Positions 1-12,172 of a stretch of DNA of 64,000 nucleotides are shown here, in pieces. The notes below the pieces were generated by a model, which was not told where the DNA came from, did no database searches, and was given only the letters and a program-made list of their open reading frames with translations. Within the stretch, counting starts at the first letter, position 1; each line of letters opens with the position of its first letter. The stretch spans positions 257,438 through 321,437 of the forward strand of contig RHPI01003488.1 of the NCBI GenBank assembly GCA_009103225.1, given 5' to 3'. This stretch comes from Chlorokybus atmophyticus (lineage: Eukaryota > Streptophyta > Chlorokybophyceae > Chlorokybales > Chlorokybaceae). The position numbers were made by a program, and so were the translations under genes.

Positions 1-1790
1 ATGCCACTAAAAGGATTGCTGGCGCTTGCTAACTTGCCGTGGCTATGCTGACAAAGTTGACAGCATTGTACATAGCTTTGCAAATGGCATTGCACTGTTG
101 ATGGCAAGTTTTTTGGGGAATAAGATTTTGCGGTCTGTATGGTTTTGGAGCCACGCGCGCATTTGGCAATTTGAGGATGCGCTCTCGAAGCTGCCAATCC
201 AGGGGAATTGAGCACTAATAGACACACCCACTGCATGTGTCTAGTTCTTATTTAGCAAGCCTTGTGTGAATGGGTTTGCAGCGAACAGGAACGCCTCATC
301 TGCAGCGTTCATGGCGGCGGCATCGGCACAGCTGTGGCCAATGCCGGGCAATGTGGGCAATGCACTCACCTCCAATTGAGGCAAGCTTGGATGGAGGCGG
401 GCAAGGGACTCTTATGGTTTCACCCTCCTATGACCCTCCTGCATCAAGCAATCACATCGTTTATGCATTACCAGCTGCCAGCTATTGTGCTGCTACCAAA
501 ATGGCACTTTAATGTATGGTGGCATGCTGTCATGGTGTCTGGTGCAAGCAAGACATGCGCCATATAGGCAAGCGCAGGGGCTGGTTTGTGACATGGGCGA
601 AAGTACATGACAATACCATCAATGCGAGATCTTGTCCAAATGTTGTGGCTTATATCACATGGGAACCAGAGGTACATACTCGTCATGCAAGTATAGATGC
701 ACACTTTGTGCTCCTTTCCACAATCCCTTAGCTTAAATGTCTTTTAACAACACACCTGTGCGTAGCGCATGCTGCGCACCACCTCGTTGGAATGAGTGCA
801 ATCCCAGGTAAGGGCAATGGATGCCACATTGTTGGCAGTGCTTTACAGATGCGTGATATACGCATATCAACGCTAATACTGCACTCCTCCTAGTGTTTGT
901 ATTGCGGGCTAGAAAACAAATTTGGGGCCTTTTGGTTTATGCTGAAGGGGCTCTCATGTACATGGCTCAAGTACAGCTCCAGCACTCTGCAGAATTTCAC
1001 ACTCAAGTCGCTCCTGCAAACTTTGATAGATGGTACCCGCCCTGTAATATAGTTCTTGAGATGGGTGGCTCGTGTACCGACGTACGTGCCGTCCATTAGT
1101 ATATGTCTTATTTCTATGTGGGCATCTTCACTGCCTCTTTGCCATGTGCACCATAAGTACGTGCACAATGTGTAGTCACGCTAGACAATTACGCTTTTGT
1201 AAGTGGCCCGCATTGGTCTATTACTCTGCACTTGCGGCTAAAGTAGCATACCAGTATGTTCTCGTTGGCATGAGTCAAAGGTATGGCACGCACGAGCTGC
1301 TCATTAGCTCGAGCGGTCATCTTGACATCGCTAGCGCAATACTCACGCACATCCACAGACTCGCAAGAATTGCCTGCGGGATGACTTGTGCTCCACGGGC
1401 CCACTCCATTATACCACTTGAAACCAGCGCTTCCAAGCATAATGATCACCTTCAGGGTGCTACTGGATATTATAAGTGTGCACCACTCTGGTCCTTGCGC
1501 CGGCTTTTGTGTTGTGCACGTCGCTCAAATGCCCGGTTAAGTAGGTCGCCACCATGGTCGAAGTGACATCTGCCACGGCAACAATTAATACTTGCAAGTT
1601 GCCCATGAACTCCTGCCACACAAGCTCCCGCCAAGCGCGAGTACTCTCATGAGTGGCTGCAGCACTAATGCGCTCCACATCGGCCAAGGCGAGTATGGAC
1701 CATTGCTGCATGTTGCGCTGCAGTAAACTCCTATTGCCGACGTGCAATGGCCGTGTGCATTGGGTCTCCATATCAGCTTGAAGGGACCAA
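1..1790. other. Stretch with no gene I can support
   Basis: Only short, overlapping open frames occur and none shows a recognisable domain. The minus strand between about 890 and 1894 holds several longer frames that could be remnants of one decayed reading frame, possibly of a mobile element, but I could not recognise a motif and make no call. Confidence 0.3.
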
Positions 1791-1878
1791 GTGAAGTCCA
1801 TACCTGCGCATGTGACCTGAGTAGAACAGATGGTGTGAAGTCCATACCTGCGCATGTGACTTGAGTAGAACAGATAGT
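1791..1878. repeat. Tandem duplication, 2 x 44 bp
   Basis: A 44-bp unit starting GTGAAGTCCATACCTGCGCA at 1791 is repeated immediately at 1835 with few differences. It lies inside a minus-strand open frame (1460-1894) without interrupting it, although 44 is not a multiple of three. It looks like a recent local duplication. Confidence 0.85.
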
Positions 1879-2027
1879 GGACGCAATTGCTCATGTAAAC
1901 TATTATGCCTTATCTCGACGGATAGCTTTTGGGCATGTATAGAAATCTATACATTTGATTGTTCTCGTCTAGCAGTGTTGTCTACTACCTTATGTTGAGA
2001 GGGAGGGTAGCAGTCAATATAGCACAT

Positions 2028-2159
2028 GATTGCTAAACCTGTTACAACTCTTACCACTGAAGAGGACATGTCATAGTACATGCCCGACTTTGCACACTAT
2101 TGCAGATTATACTTAGCAACCATTTCGATTTACATCTTGCATCATGTAAGAGCTCATAC
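2028..2159. repeat. Left copy of a dispersed direct repeat (~130-150 bp)
   Basis: The stretch starting GATTGCTAAACCTGTTACAA is repeated in the same orientation at 2747-2899. Shared blocks include the central CATGCCCGACTTTGCACACTA and TTAGCAACCATTT segments and a terminal AGAGCTCAT. The two copies bracket about 590 bp without a coding frame, the layout expected of a miniature LTR (TRIM-like) element or of an old segmental duplication. Confidence 0.7.
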
Positions 2160-2680
2160 ATTAGCCAATACACGCCTGCCGACGTCACTGGCTGACAGGG
2201 CATAACACCAGCAATAAGTGAATTTGCCATTGCAAAGGATGTAGGCCGGCGTTGAATGCACCCTCAGCCTGCACCCTCTGCCAATATTACAGCCTCGAGC
2301 GCGCCCTTGGTAGCTGCAGCATAACTTGCAGGGTGCCGGCGCTATAAGCTTGCACGCCGTAGTAGTTGTTGGTGTCGTGCTTGATCAGAGCAGCAGCAAT
2401 AGCGGCGGTGCTGAGCTTGTTGTTGACCCTCTTGCCACACTCTAACTTACGATATGCGTAATACATCAATCGCGCGATTGCATATAAGTGTTATGTTGTC
2501 TCAATTGCACAACTGCATATGATCGTTACCGTCTGGTTGCACTTAGGTAGCAATCGCACGGCTACATAGTATATGTTTTTACAATTGTCTCGACCACATG
2601 ATATATTTCATTGTAAGGTTACGCGTAACACCCTATGGTATGAGTATTTGAATATTGTTTTCTTCCTTTCGATACGAATG

Positions 2681-2720
2681 AAGGGCGTATCGAAATCGTA
2701 CGAAGGGCGTATCGAAATCG
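2681..2720. repeat. Tandem repeat, 22-bp unit
   Basis: AAGGGCGTATCGAAATCG occurs at 2681 and again at 2703. A nearby inverted match (TTTCGATACG at about 2667) could pair with either unit to form a small hairpin. Confidence 0.75.
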
Positions 2721-2746
2721 TGAAAATTGTGAATACAAGTATAGGC

Positions 2747-2899
2747 GATTGCTAAACCTGTTACAACTCCTACCATTGAAGAGGACAAATCTTAGTGTCT
2801 TAATACATGCCCGACTTTGCACACTAGTGTAAGATTGTAGTTAGCAACCATTTACAACTTACATATAAGTACATACTTGCATCGCGTGAGAGCTCATGC
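2747..2899. repeat. Right copy of the dispersed direct repeat
   Basis: This is the partner of 2028-2159 in the same orientation, slightly longer through small insertions (for example near 2791-2800 and 2855-2875). Confidence 0.7.
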
Positions 2900-4135
2900 A
2901 CTAATTGTGACATGAAGCATGGTCCGTAGGTACGGTTCTCTATTAGACTTGAAACAAAGAGAATATCCTTGTTGATGTTATATTTTTGGAACGAGAGATT
3001 ACATCGCCAATAGCATGATCGTACAACTACACAAAAAGCGATAAAAGTAATGTATGTATAGTTACATAAAAATATATAACATTATTGACTACATCCGCAT
3101 GTGATTGCGCGGCTTAGAGGTAAGCAGCAACAGCCCTTATTTAAGATATACATATTTAGTCTTTTTTTAAAAGGTCAATAGTATATTATAATTTGTAGCA
3201 CCACCCCTCTTTAATGAATTTGAAAGCTATTAGATAAGTGTGGTCATTATGAGAGAAGACTATATGGACAATGGCATGATGCGCGCCTATTAAGGTGCCC
3301 TTAATAAAATCGTTTACACCATGTGGTTTGTTAATTGCTCGGTTGCAGTCGGATTGGCAAAAGGATATGATCGGCGGTGTTAAAAATTCAGGTATTTTAT
3401 AGTCGAATCAATTGTTTTACCAATGCATAGCAGACTCTATCAAGTTGTTTTACCAATGTATTGCATATTATACCACTGCCACAAGGCTGCTCTTTGAGTG
3501 GCTAGTGTGCTCAACAATTTTGTTCTTTGTGTTGCCCAATAGGCTACATTACAGGCATTTGCCCAGCGGCATAACTGTGAAGATTATAATTTGGAATGTC
3601 ATGAAGCGTCTTGGGCAAGTGTAGTCCCCGACAGATCTACATATAGCTTTATCATATGGAGGAACCCTGTGCACTCGGCCTTGCACTCACTCCTTTGCGT
3701 GGACTGGCCACTCATTAATGTGACACGATGTGCGTGGTTACCGTCATGCGGTAACACTTAGGGTCATGCCTCGAATGGCCGTGGCCATGTAACCACTGGT
3801 CGATGGGCCACGTGGGTCAATGGCCCGCTAGCAGCTGGGCTCAAATACTTCCAATTAATGCATTGCATCAACAGCTAGCCATATGTTGTGGTGGCTAGCT
3901 TGCATTTGCATTGATAACCCCAATGTTTCCTTACATCCCCAACATTGCTTGCAGCTTTGGACAAAACAAGCTGCGCGTGCACCATGTGGAGCATGTGAAG
4001 GCCGAGCAATTGCAACCTACACATATGCTGCATGCCATTTGCAAGTGCCCTAAAAGATGTCATGCGGCATCTGTAGCTGCGCTGATATCCCAATGACTTA
4101 TATAGCTTCGAATTAAAGGTTTGCGTGCAGCATGA
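2900..4135. other. AT-richer stretch, no gene seen
   Basis: The sequence is AT-rich up to about 3650, with short frames only and none longer than about 70 codons that looks like protein. I see no repeat partner elsewhere in the window. Confidence 0.4.
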
Positions 4136-4796
4136 TGTGACGATACCACTGCTTACTTGCTGTTCGTGGCTTGGTAAGTCAATGCACAATCATTGAGAAC
4201 TTGCAAATGGAAGTCCCACATGCTACACCGGTGGAGCATTTCGTATGGGAAGTCGCAGCAGCGCTGTAAGGGAAGAGAGGACAATTACTCAGCTCTAGGC
4301 ACACCCACGCCTAATATATGCACACTCACACACGCCACACCACACACCACAAGGGATGAGGGGGAAAGCCCCTTCAACTGCTACTAGCCAGGCACTCCAC
4401 ACATACGTGGGCCTCAAGTGGTGAACACACTTTAATGTTTTTACAAACACTGATCCCATCCCTACTCAAAAACGCAACTTAGCCTCTATACCACATGCTA
4501 CTCTCCCGACCTTGCACTCAGGATGTTCAAGGCCACCTAGGCCTTGTCACTATGCGCTGACCTTATTATAACATCAAGAGCAATAAACTCCACCTCGAGT
4601 ATCAAACACCTTAGATTCTTATAAGAGTAATAATCCTACCTCACAATTACAAACTCATGCTCTTTAAGTACATATGTGCTTGCGGACTGCCCATCGGCAC
4701 CATTTGCCTTGCGACTGTCACACCTATGGCAAATTGCACTGCCACAGCACAGATCCTCTTGTTTGCCAACTTGGCTCACTAATTTAAATCTGCCAC
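4136..4796 (-). mobile_element. Old LTR-like repeat, minus-strand copy (partial)
   Basis: The reverse complement of this stretch matches the composite 22806-23129 plus 29960-30445 over most of its length. Matching blocks include the GTTGGCAAAC, GTGACAGTCGCAAGG, GAGGTAGGATT and CTCATCCCTTGTGG segments and the terminal GTATCGTCACA. The end has TG...CA character (TGTGACG on the plus strand). It is cut at 4796 by the gag-only element that begins at 4797, and I could not find the missing remainder after 7087. It is non-coding and best explained as the LTR of an unidentified retrotransposon. Confidence 0.65.
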
Positions 4797-5163
4797 TGTT
4801 GAGAACTAGTGATGCGCCTAGTGTGTGTGTATTTGCCTCTTACATATAAGTATGCACACACCACGAACAAGTGCAGCAAGCACGCCAGTCATAGAGGCAA
4901 TGTGCGACCCACTGTGTTAAGCAATATACAGTGTCTTATATACTATGCTACTAAGCACTAGTCAACTCTAGTCAATTCTGGTCAAAGTCAGCACTAGTCA
5001 ACACTAGTCAACGGTCAAAGTCAAAGTTGATTATGGTTGACCATAACTGCCGTAACTCCCGTAACTCTCATAACTCCCGTAACTACAAAGGTTAAGCTGA
5101 TTGTACCAATTACATGTAGGCGCCGCCTATACATGTACTTTCAACAAGCTATAACATTTAACA
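4797..5163 (-). repeat. 3' LTR of gag-only element A
   Basis: On the plus strand it starts TGTTGAGAACTAGTGATGCG and ends TATAACATTTAACA, so it has TG...CA ends on both strands. It contains clustered TAGTCAAC and CCGTAACTC repeats. Close relatives lie at 6717-7087, 14288-14343 plus 19077-19405, and 20634-20993. Confidence 0.85.
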
Positions 5164-5818
5164 CTCCCACGCGAGCAGCTTGACCTTGAACTCCAAGTTC
5201 TTCTCGCAAGCTTACCCACATTAACTTGCTTTTTTAACACTCCCACGGATGTGTTGCTGCCACGGACTTGATGCTTGTCTCCATGACACCATTCGTCTCC
5301 TCGTGCTGCCAGCATGATAACAATGTTCCAATACTCCTTGTTTCCTCTTCAAAGTATTCGCATCAGGTTCCACCACGCCACCCCTAACCTTGCTCAGGTG
5401 GTTTCGAAGACTCCCACAATGGCAAACTATGCTATAAACTACACCGAGTTCTCTACCTTAGCAATGCTGTACCAGAGTGTAGGCCGTGCAAGGGTTGATT
5501 AGACCCTTCTACTAAGGAAAGCACCCCTCCCATCTCCTGTTGGCTAGCTATACAACTCAGTACTTGCATGCCGATCAATTGAAGTGTTCTAACTAGTACC
5601 GCACACCTGTGTGCTACCAAAAACAACTCCATAGCAATGCAACCTCTAGTGTATGCAGCTCAACACCAGCAACTACTCATAGGCTAGCAGTAACTCTCAT
5701 AGACCTTTATGTCTGCAACCTCCATCTACGCATGTCCTTCACGCATCCTTGCAGTGGGAGAGGACGGACGAACACCATCTATTGCAACTTTTTAAGGTCC
5801 TCACCAATGCTCAAAAGC

Positions 5819-6594
5819 AATCGCCATCGAAGCGTGCTTCTCCTTGGTTGCCTCATCGTGGATCCTCTCCTGGCACTCGCGAATGAAGTGGCCCTGCATC
5901 TTGCAGTAGTGACACTCTTTGTCACGGGATGGCTTCCCACCACCTGCTTTACTCCTGCTTCGTGTGTGTTGAGAAGATAAGGCAGCAAGTGCAATAGGTA
6001 CTCCACCATTCTCTATCTCCTGAACATCAACTTGCCTTCCACAGCTAGCAGCTTAAGCACTACATCAGCAAACTTCAAAACCACGTCTGAGGACTCCAAC
6101 ACAGTCACTAGCGTAGCAAAGCTCTTTCCTAAGCCAGCTAAGACTGCCCACATCACCTCCTCTTCCTTCACATTGTGGCCCGCTGCTGCTAGGTCTTGCC
6201 AAAGCTCCCTTGCACGCGAGATGTACTTTTGGATTGGCTCTTTGTGCTCCATCTTCAGAAGCGTCAGCTTGCGTCTCAGCTGCAACTTGCGCAAGTTGCT
6301 GTTAGCCTTGAAGAGGGTGTTGAACACCTCCCACGCCTCACGTCCAGTTTTGCAATCCACAATAAGAGGGAGATGGAAGTCTTTGACGTGCAAGCCTTTC
6401 GGCGCAAAAGCTAATTGTGAGTTCTCTGTTCAGGTACCAGCGTCACCTGTTCTTGGCCGCAATGCTGTGGAGCAGGTGGGTTCAACAAAACTCCAGAGCT
6501 TCTTGCGGATCAGCACCAACTTCATCTTCAGCAACCATGAAGCGTAGTTGTGCAGATTAAGGGACTCAATGGGCATCATATCTGTGTCAACCAT
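5819..6594 (-). pseudogene. gag of element A (broken)
   Basis: The frame opens at the ATG at 6594-6592 (MVDTDMMPIESLNLHN), where a tryptophan-rich start resembles copia gag. It meets a stop near 6430 and continues in other frames. The 6393-6013 segment holds the conserved gag core, with KLQLRRKLTLLKMEHKEPIQ and ISRARELWQDL, matching the copia gag at 15.1-15.3 kb. A CX2CX4HX4C zinc knuckle (CHYCKMQGHFIREC) follows around 5915-5860. The product would be a nucleic-acid-binding particle protein; this copy is disabled. Confidence 0.75.
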
Positions 6595-6700
6595 TGCTTG
6601 CTACACAATTGTACAACTCACCCTCTCCCCAAGAACACTCTATTAGTAGGTGCCTATGCTGAACACTTTGTCTCACTAGCACAAGCGATCGCACAAGCAA

Positions 6701-6716
6701 GTGTGGGCCCATAACA
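6701..6716 (-). other. Primer-binding site of element A (half-tRNA type)
   Basis: On the minus strand, directly after the 5' LTR, lies TGTTATGGGCCCACAC. The core TTATGGGCCCA complements the anticodon stem-loop of eukaryotic initiator tRNA-Met and not a tRNA 3' end. This is the primer type known from Drosophila copia. Confidence 0.65.
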
Positions 6717-7087
6717 TGTTGAGAACTAGTGATGCGCCCAGTGTGTGTGTATTTGCCTCTTACATATAAGTATGCACACATTAAGGACAAGTGCAGCAAG
6801 CACGCCAGCTATAGAGGCAATGTGCGACCCACTATATTAAGCAGTAAGCAGTGTCTTATATTATGCTACCAAGCACTAGTCAACTCTAGTCAACTTTGGT
6901 TAAAGTCAACACTAGTCAACACTAGTCAAAGTCGACGGTCAAAGTTAAAGTTGATCATGGTTGAGTATAACTGCCAAAACTTCCGTAACTCTCAAAACGC
7001 CCGTAACTATAAAGGTTAAGCTGATTATACCAACTATATGTAGGCGCCACCTATACATGTACTTTCAACAAGCTATAACATTCAACA
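6717..7087 (-). repeat. 5' LTR of gag-only element A
   Basis: This is the partner of 4797-5163, about 370 bp, with the same TGTTGAG start and ATAACATTCAACA end on the plus strand. The differences between the two LTRs are scattered, so the insertion is not very recent. Confidence 0.85.
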
Positions 7088-7971
7088 TGCCCATTTGCTC
7101 ACAAGGTCACTCGACCGTGTCTTTGATAACTTATGCACATTGCAAAGTTTAAGTATGCACACGTACACTCCACTCATTCTCCCTCACATCAATGTTGTAT
7201 AATTGCAAAGGGCGTGACATCAAGTTACCATAAGCACATTGCGTACCGACGTCCATAAAGCAACCATTCATTTGCAATCTAAATTGCGTACATGTATGGC
7301 GTACTGTTTGCTGCATGTCCCTCGTACATGAAAGCATAACTTAAACAATCTCATTTTGAGCATTGATCGAGCTACATACTCGTGCTCACCCATTCCCACA
7401 TGGGTTGAATCAAACACCACATTGTTCGGTCACCTAACAGATACACTTGCGCGCACGTGCGCGCACACATGTAGCACGTGCAGCAGTTTAGCAAATGCAC
7501 ATTTGTGACATACATATCAGCTTGTAAATTAGACCACACCTGGCATGCAAATGTGCATGCAGCTGATCCACCACTTGATGCAATCACCATGACATAACAC
7601 GCACGCACGCACACACGTGCAGCAAGTGCAGCAACAAGCAGCATATGCATATGCACACGATTACGGCACATATCAGGGTGTAAAACAGTCCGTAACTAGC
7701 TTAAAAGTGTACGTGCAACAAAGATATCATTATGACAGATGCATATGCATGCACACGCGCATATACACTCGCACACGCGCAGCAAGTGCGGCAGCAAGCA
7801 AAGGCATGTGCAAAGTCACGTACAAGCAACAAACGCACACTAATTTAGCATGAATCAGCATCACAAGCAACTCACACCGTGCATGCAAACATCCGTGCAC
7901 CTTAGGATAGCATCATAACAGAGGCATATATGCATGTCTATGGACAAGCAAGAGCTATTAGAGGGGCAAAG
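7088..7971. other. Low-complexity spacer, no gene
   Basis: It is rich in alternating purine-pyrimidine runs (GCACGCACGCACACACGTGC and similar) and in GCAGCAAGTGC repeats. No coding frame can be supported. Confidence 0.5.
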
Positions 7972-8033
7972 AACTCACACACAAGTTGTATGCAACACAC
8001 GGCTCATGCTGGGGGGTCGCTATGGGTCGATAG
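7972..8033 (-). repeat. Split direct repeat B2 of the PAT-like element
   Basis: It matches 8471-8532 (AACTCACACACGAGTTATAT... to ...CGCTATGGGTCAATAG) with a handful of differences and forms the 3' end of the element on the minus strand. Confidence 0.8.
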
Positions 8034-8266
8034 CATGGTGGCTGTGCCCAGCACCCAAGTGCATTACAATATAAATGTATAAGTGTATGGATACAGGCGG
8101 ATGTATGCACAAGTCTGCACTAGGGTGCTAGGCTACAACTATGGGAACTACTTCTTCACGTCAAGTGCGAAAGTCACGCGCTTCTTCGGTCTTCGACTTG
8201 GTGACGGCGCCATCGCCGCTAACATAGAGGTTGAAGCTTGAAAAGCCTGTACACGTGCAAAGTGAA

Positions 8267-8470
8267 CCACACTTGCCACCCACGCCAAGGATGGCACCGC
8301 CGTGCTAGGGTTTCAAGGGACTGCATAAGGGTCTTGAGACTCACAACTCACGCCTAGTGAGTGCTTGTGCCCCCAAGTGCCCAAGGCATTAGGGGCACAA
8401 TAGTCTCATAACTCATTAAAGAGTTCTTGAGTTCATGAGTACGCATTTCATGCGCTTTATAAACTCATAT
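8267..8470 (-). repeat. Split direct repeat A2 of the PAT-like element
   Basis: It matches 13023-13226 almost throughout, with shared blocks CCACACTTGCCACCCACGCC, GTGCTAGGGTTTCAAG, CTTGTGCCCCCAAGTGCCCA and GCATTTCATGCGCTT. It abuts repeat B1 without spacing. Confidence 0.85.
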
Positions 8471-8532
8471 AACTCACACACGAGTTATATGCGACACACA
8501 GCTCATGCTTGGGGGTCGCTATGGGTCAATAG
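8471..8532 (-). repeat. Split direct repeat B1 of the PAT-like element
   Basis: It is joined directly to A2 (8470) and repeated as B2 at 7972-8033. The B1-A2 junction is where a circular intermediate of such elements is joined. Confidence 0.8.
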
Positions 8533-8599
8533 ATGGATAAAAACAGTAAGAGCATGTACCACCCAAGCCGAGGCTGCGCATTAATGTGTGCAACTCGGG

Positions 8600-9381
8600 C
8601 GACGCCGCGCGCACATAGCCCTCAGCTGCAGTGGAAGACTTCCAGCGCCCAAATTGCTGCCACAGGTGCTTAGGCAACCTTCACGGCTTGGGTCGCAGCT
8701 CCCGAATGGGCAGAGTGTGTGCCAATACGCGTGGGGTCCTCCCCTGCCGCCATAATGGCTGCCTTCTCCCAACTCAAAATGGTGCCATATGGCATTATGG
8801 TGTTGCGTATAATGCACGTTCCCCCCACTCATATGATGGAGCGCAGCAACTTGCCCGGACCCGCGTGCCGATATCCCGAGGCGAATGACTTTTTGGTGTG
8901 CATTACAGGATATAAATCACCACCCATTGCACCTATATGCACTGTGGCGCCCACATTGTGTTTTCGTTTTGCTGCGTGGGATGACGAGATCCATGCGGCC
9001 TGGGCAAAAAACAATGTCCTGGGCGTTGACCTCCGCCACGTTGGAATGTTGAATTATACCCACAAACCGCAGAACTACCGCCACCACTTGGAAACTGGCC
9101 ATTAAGCCCCACCCGTTGCGAGCAAAGTGTGAGACCATGGCTAGCAGGAGCTCAGGCGTATATGCATCCTTCTTTTGCGTGTTAAATGGTAGCAGCCTGG
9201 CAGCGGTCTCACGCACCACCGCAACGCGTGCATGCGCAGTGGGAGAGGTCTGGCCTGCCATGGTATGCGCAGCATGTATTATCGAAGAGGCATGTTTCAC
9301 AGGTGCCGGGGTGGTGGACTCCACTAACATCTTGAAAAAGAGCCACTGCGCCAGAGTCTGCGGGTAGGGCAGCCCAACCAC
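8600..9381 (-). pseudogene. Tyrosine recombinase of the PAT-like element (broken)
   Basis: The 9381-8917 frame carries a recombinase-like core (LLLAMVSHFARNGWGLMASF, then VLRFVGIIQHSNVAEVNAQD and DLVIPRSKTKTQ). After a frameshift, the C-terminal signature GRWKSSTAAEGYVRA lies at about 8649-8606; the tyrosine codon at 8617-8615 is the expected nucleophile. In active elements this enzyme integrates the circular DNA without a DDE integrase. The frame is interrupted here. Confidence 0.7.
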
Positions 9382-9952
9382 AAGGCGTACAGATCTCTAC
9401 AAAGCGGCGCTAGTGGCTCTCATGGCCGCGTAGGGTGCTAGTAGCATGTAACGCCGCTGCCACTGCCGGGTAAAAGGTGCGCAGGCGCTCAATCTCATAG
9501 TCTTCGGGGATGTTGGGCATGAGCGACTGCAGGCTACGCTCGATAGCAGCTGCACATAGCATGTGTCAATGGTCAGGACGCGAAGTCAAATTGCAATGCC
9601 CATATGCGACCATTGGGTAAGCCCCCCTAAAGTTCCGCAACTTGAGGGCTAGGCCATAAGCAGGCTGGGCCTTTGGGTAGGCTCACAACATCTGTAACAA
9701 TTGGTGCCCACACCTAACTAGGGCAGAGTACGGGCCACCAAGTTTGAGTTGTCCACTCAGGTACAATAAGGGAAATTCGAACCTTGCATTCGCAAGCATG
9801 GCACGAAACAGTGCCAACACGGTGTGGTGGGGGATGGCACCTGTTGTTGCAATCACTCCAGTCACAATGCAAAGCATTGCCGGACGAGCCCGGACATGGC
9901 AACACTGAGTTAAAGGCCACACACAGAATGTCGGCATCCGTAGCGGTGCGGT

Positions 9953-10299
9953 CTACATGAAAAGGGCCTCACTTGCGGGCAAGCAAGCGGACCCAGGGGT
10001 TTGCAAGGTCCAACCGTTCCAATCCGGTGCTTTGAAGAGCGTGTCCGCCTCCTCATTGAGCTCGCATGGTAACCACTCCACATGCAAGCGGATGCAATGA
10101 CGGTGGCAATGTAAGACACTACGGCATGCCACTTGCTGCAAGAGCATGGCCTCACTGCCCCGTTTACGCAGAATGTAGTACACATTGCGGGCATTGCCAT
10201 AGCACAGCACCGTGCATGCATGTAGCTCTTTCTCGACAGTGAGCAAGGCACGCTCAAGTCCCAGTAACTCGCGGTATGCCGCGGTATGAAGTCAAGCAC
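9953..10299 (-). pseudogene. RNase H region of the PAT-like element (broken)
   Basis: In the 10246-9953 frame, LTVEKELHACTVLCYGNAR is followed by RLHVEWLPCELNEEADTLF and APDWNGW, the pattern at the end of DIRS-order RNase H domains (lone catalytic Asp of EEAD, then a D-W motif). A competing frame covers 10299-9910, indicating at least one frameshift. Confidence 0.6.
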
Positions 10300-10565
10300 T
10301 CATCCGGTGTAAATGTGCCCTTCGCCACGGGGGTAGCTGTGCCATGGCGCACTAGTCCCCAACCAGTGCCGCTAGCATCCACAAATTGCACTATGTCCGG
10401 CTGCGCAGTAGGCCAATTGGGTGCTTAGTTAAGCTGCTCAAAGTGGTCTCTCAGCCACATTACCTTCGCAATCTCAGGTTGGCGTAGCACCATGTGAGAG
10501 CTCCTTGAGCGGCAGGTCTGAATCGAATGGCGTGTTTGCCAAGTTATGAGCTTTACGGCAGGACC

Positions 10566-11436
10566 CTACACCAAGAACATGGATTGTAGCTTGCCACAGA
10601 TGCGGGCCAGCAACTTCACTGGCATATGGCGCCTCTCACCAAATGCGCATTGCAAGTCTCTGAGCAACCCATCGCGCTTTATGCCAGGGACACGAACAGT
10701 ACCAGTGCGTGTATCCCACACAAAGCGAAGGAAGATGATAACTCTGCTCAGCACAATCGGCGCCTTTGTGTTGATCACTAGCCCGCACCATGCTGCATCT
10801 GCTTGCACAAAGGACAGGGTGGAGGCATGCTCTGCCTTGGAGCCAGCAGCAAATAGGAAGTCGACAATGTATGGCAATACGCGAATGCCTTGCACACGCC
10901 AGCGTCGCACCAACTGCTTCATAACCTTTGTGAACACGAAGCAAGCCGTGCTCAACCCAAATGGCAACGAGCAAAAGTTGTACATGTTGCCCGCAAATGA
11001 GAACCCCAAGTAGCCCTAAAAGGCGGGGTGAATGTCCACATGATGGTATTCAGACTTTAAGTCCGTGGAGAACAACCAATCCTCGGGTTGTAGCAAGTCT
11101 GTGATGCTGCGCACATCTGCATACTTGAATGGGGTGTTCACCAAGTAGGAGTTGACATAGCGCAAGTCCATAATGATGGCGCAACTTGCGGCCATCATTT
11201 ACCACATTGAGTGGGCTCACTACGAGGGGGGGTGTAAGACACTCTTGTGTAGCCCCATTATGCACCGAGTTTGCAATGGCCGCTGCAGTAAAAACCGAAA
11301 ACTCATGCACACCCTTAAGATTGGAGAATGCCCATTCAGGTGGTAGATCTTGAGCCCACGGCAGCTTGTACCCGTACTCCACCCATGACAGGATTATAGT
11401 AGACTCATAGAATTTCACGCCATGCGGGCAAGGCAT
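10566..11436 (-). pseudogene. Reverse transcriptase of the PAT-like element (broken)
   Basis: Segments in order on the minus strand are MDLRYVNSYLVNTPFKYADV and DWLFSTDLKSEYHHVDIHP (11198-11016), then FAGNMYNFCSLPFGLSTACF and the catalytic region RVLPYIVDFLFAAGS (11009-10566; motif at about 10880-10851). The usual Y-V-D-D box reads Y-I-V-D, so the first catalytic aspartate is lost. A stop separates the two frames at about 11013. The RT type matches DIRS/PAT elements better than Ty1 or Ty3. Confidence 0.75.
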
Positions 11437-12172
11437 CCCGTAAGCGGTGCCTTATATATGGACTTGCCACAACCAAGTTGCTAGGTGCTTGTGCAAGCTC
11501 ATGATGCTTCATCCAATCTTCCACGAGCTCTGACTTCATTGCAATGTAGTCAAGTGCCACAGTGTACACTGCCTCTGTTTCTACCTCCCGTATGTGTCAT
11601 AAGTGAGTGAATGCACTCTCATCTTGGACCAGTCATTACTTTTGCATACGATGTTCGATGGGGACGTTTAAGGTTTTGAAATGAAGCGCTTTGCAGCGCT
11701 CATACCAATAAGCGGCCAATAGGAAAGAAAATCGAAAAAGAAAGAAACTGTTTTCCAAGGACGGCCTCACACACAAGTTGCACCAAACAGAGTGCAACCA
11801 TAGCAAACCGTGTTAAAATTTACGTTCTTTAGCTCTATGTGAGTGTCACTGCGTCACAAAAAGGCACCCAAAGTTTCATCCCATTCAAGAGTTGTGCGAC
11901 ACCTCAATCGAAGTTACAGGCAACGATTGCACACAAGTGTACAGTTGCTATGCTATCACATGGTCACCACAGCTACAAAGCTGTTCTATCGGCCCCCACG
12001 GTTAGCGGAGGTCTTACGGCAATTGGCACGCACGTGCCTTAGCTCCCCGCTGTTTTAACAAGTGCGGGCATCACGCTGGCCCCCAGTAAAAGCCGCCTGA
12101 AACTGTATGGGAGCGGTTATGTAGCTGGTGTGCCTTGCACCACATGCATAGGACCCGGAGTAGTGAGGGGGC

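Larger units (their letters stand above)
4797..7087 (-). mobile_element. Gag-only (TR-GAG-like) Ty1/copia relative, copy A
   Basis: Two same-orientation LTRs, 4797-5163 and 6717-7087, flank about 1.55 kb that encodes gag remnants and no pol. Read on the minus strand the order is 5' LTR (7087-6717), primer site (6716-6701), gag (about 6594-5819), about 650 bp non-coding, 3' LTR (5163-4797). The gag resembles that of the full copia element at 14.3-19.1 kb, and the LTRs share short motifs with it. A second copy at 20634-22103 has the same internal structure, so pol was absent from the parent and not lost here. Movement would need enzymes supplied in trans. Flanking 5-mers (GCCAC left, TGCCC right) are not a clean target duplication. 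Confidence 0.8.
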
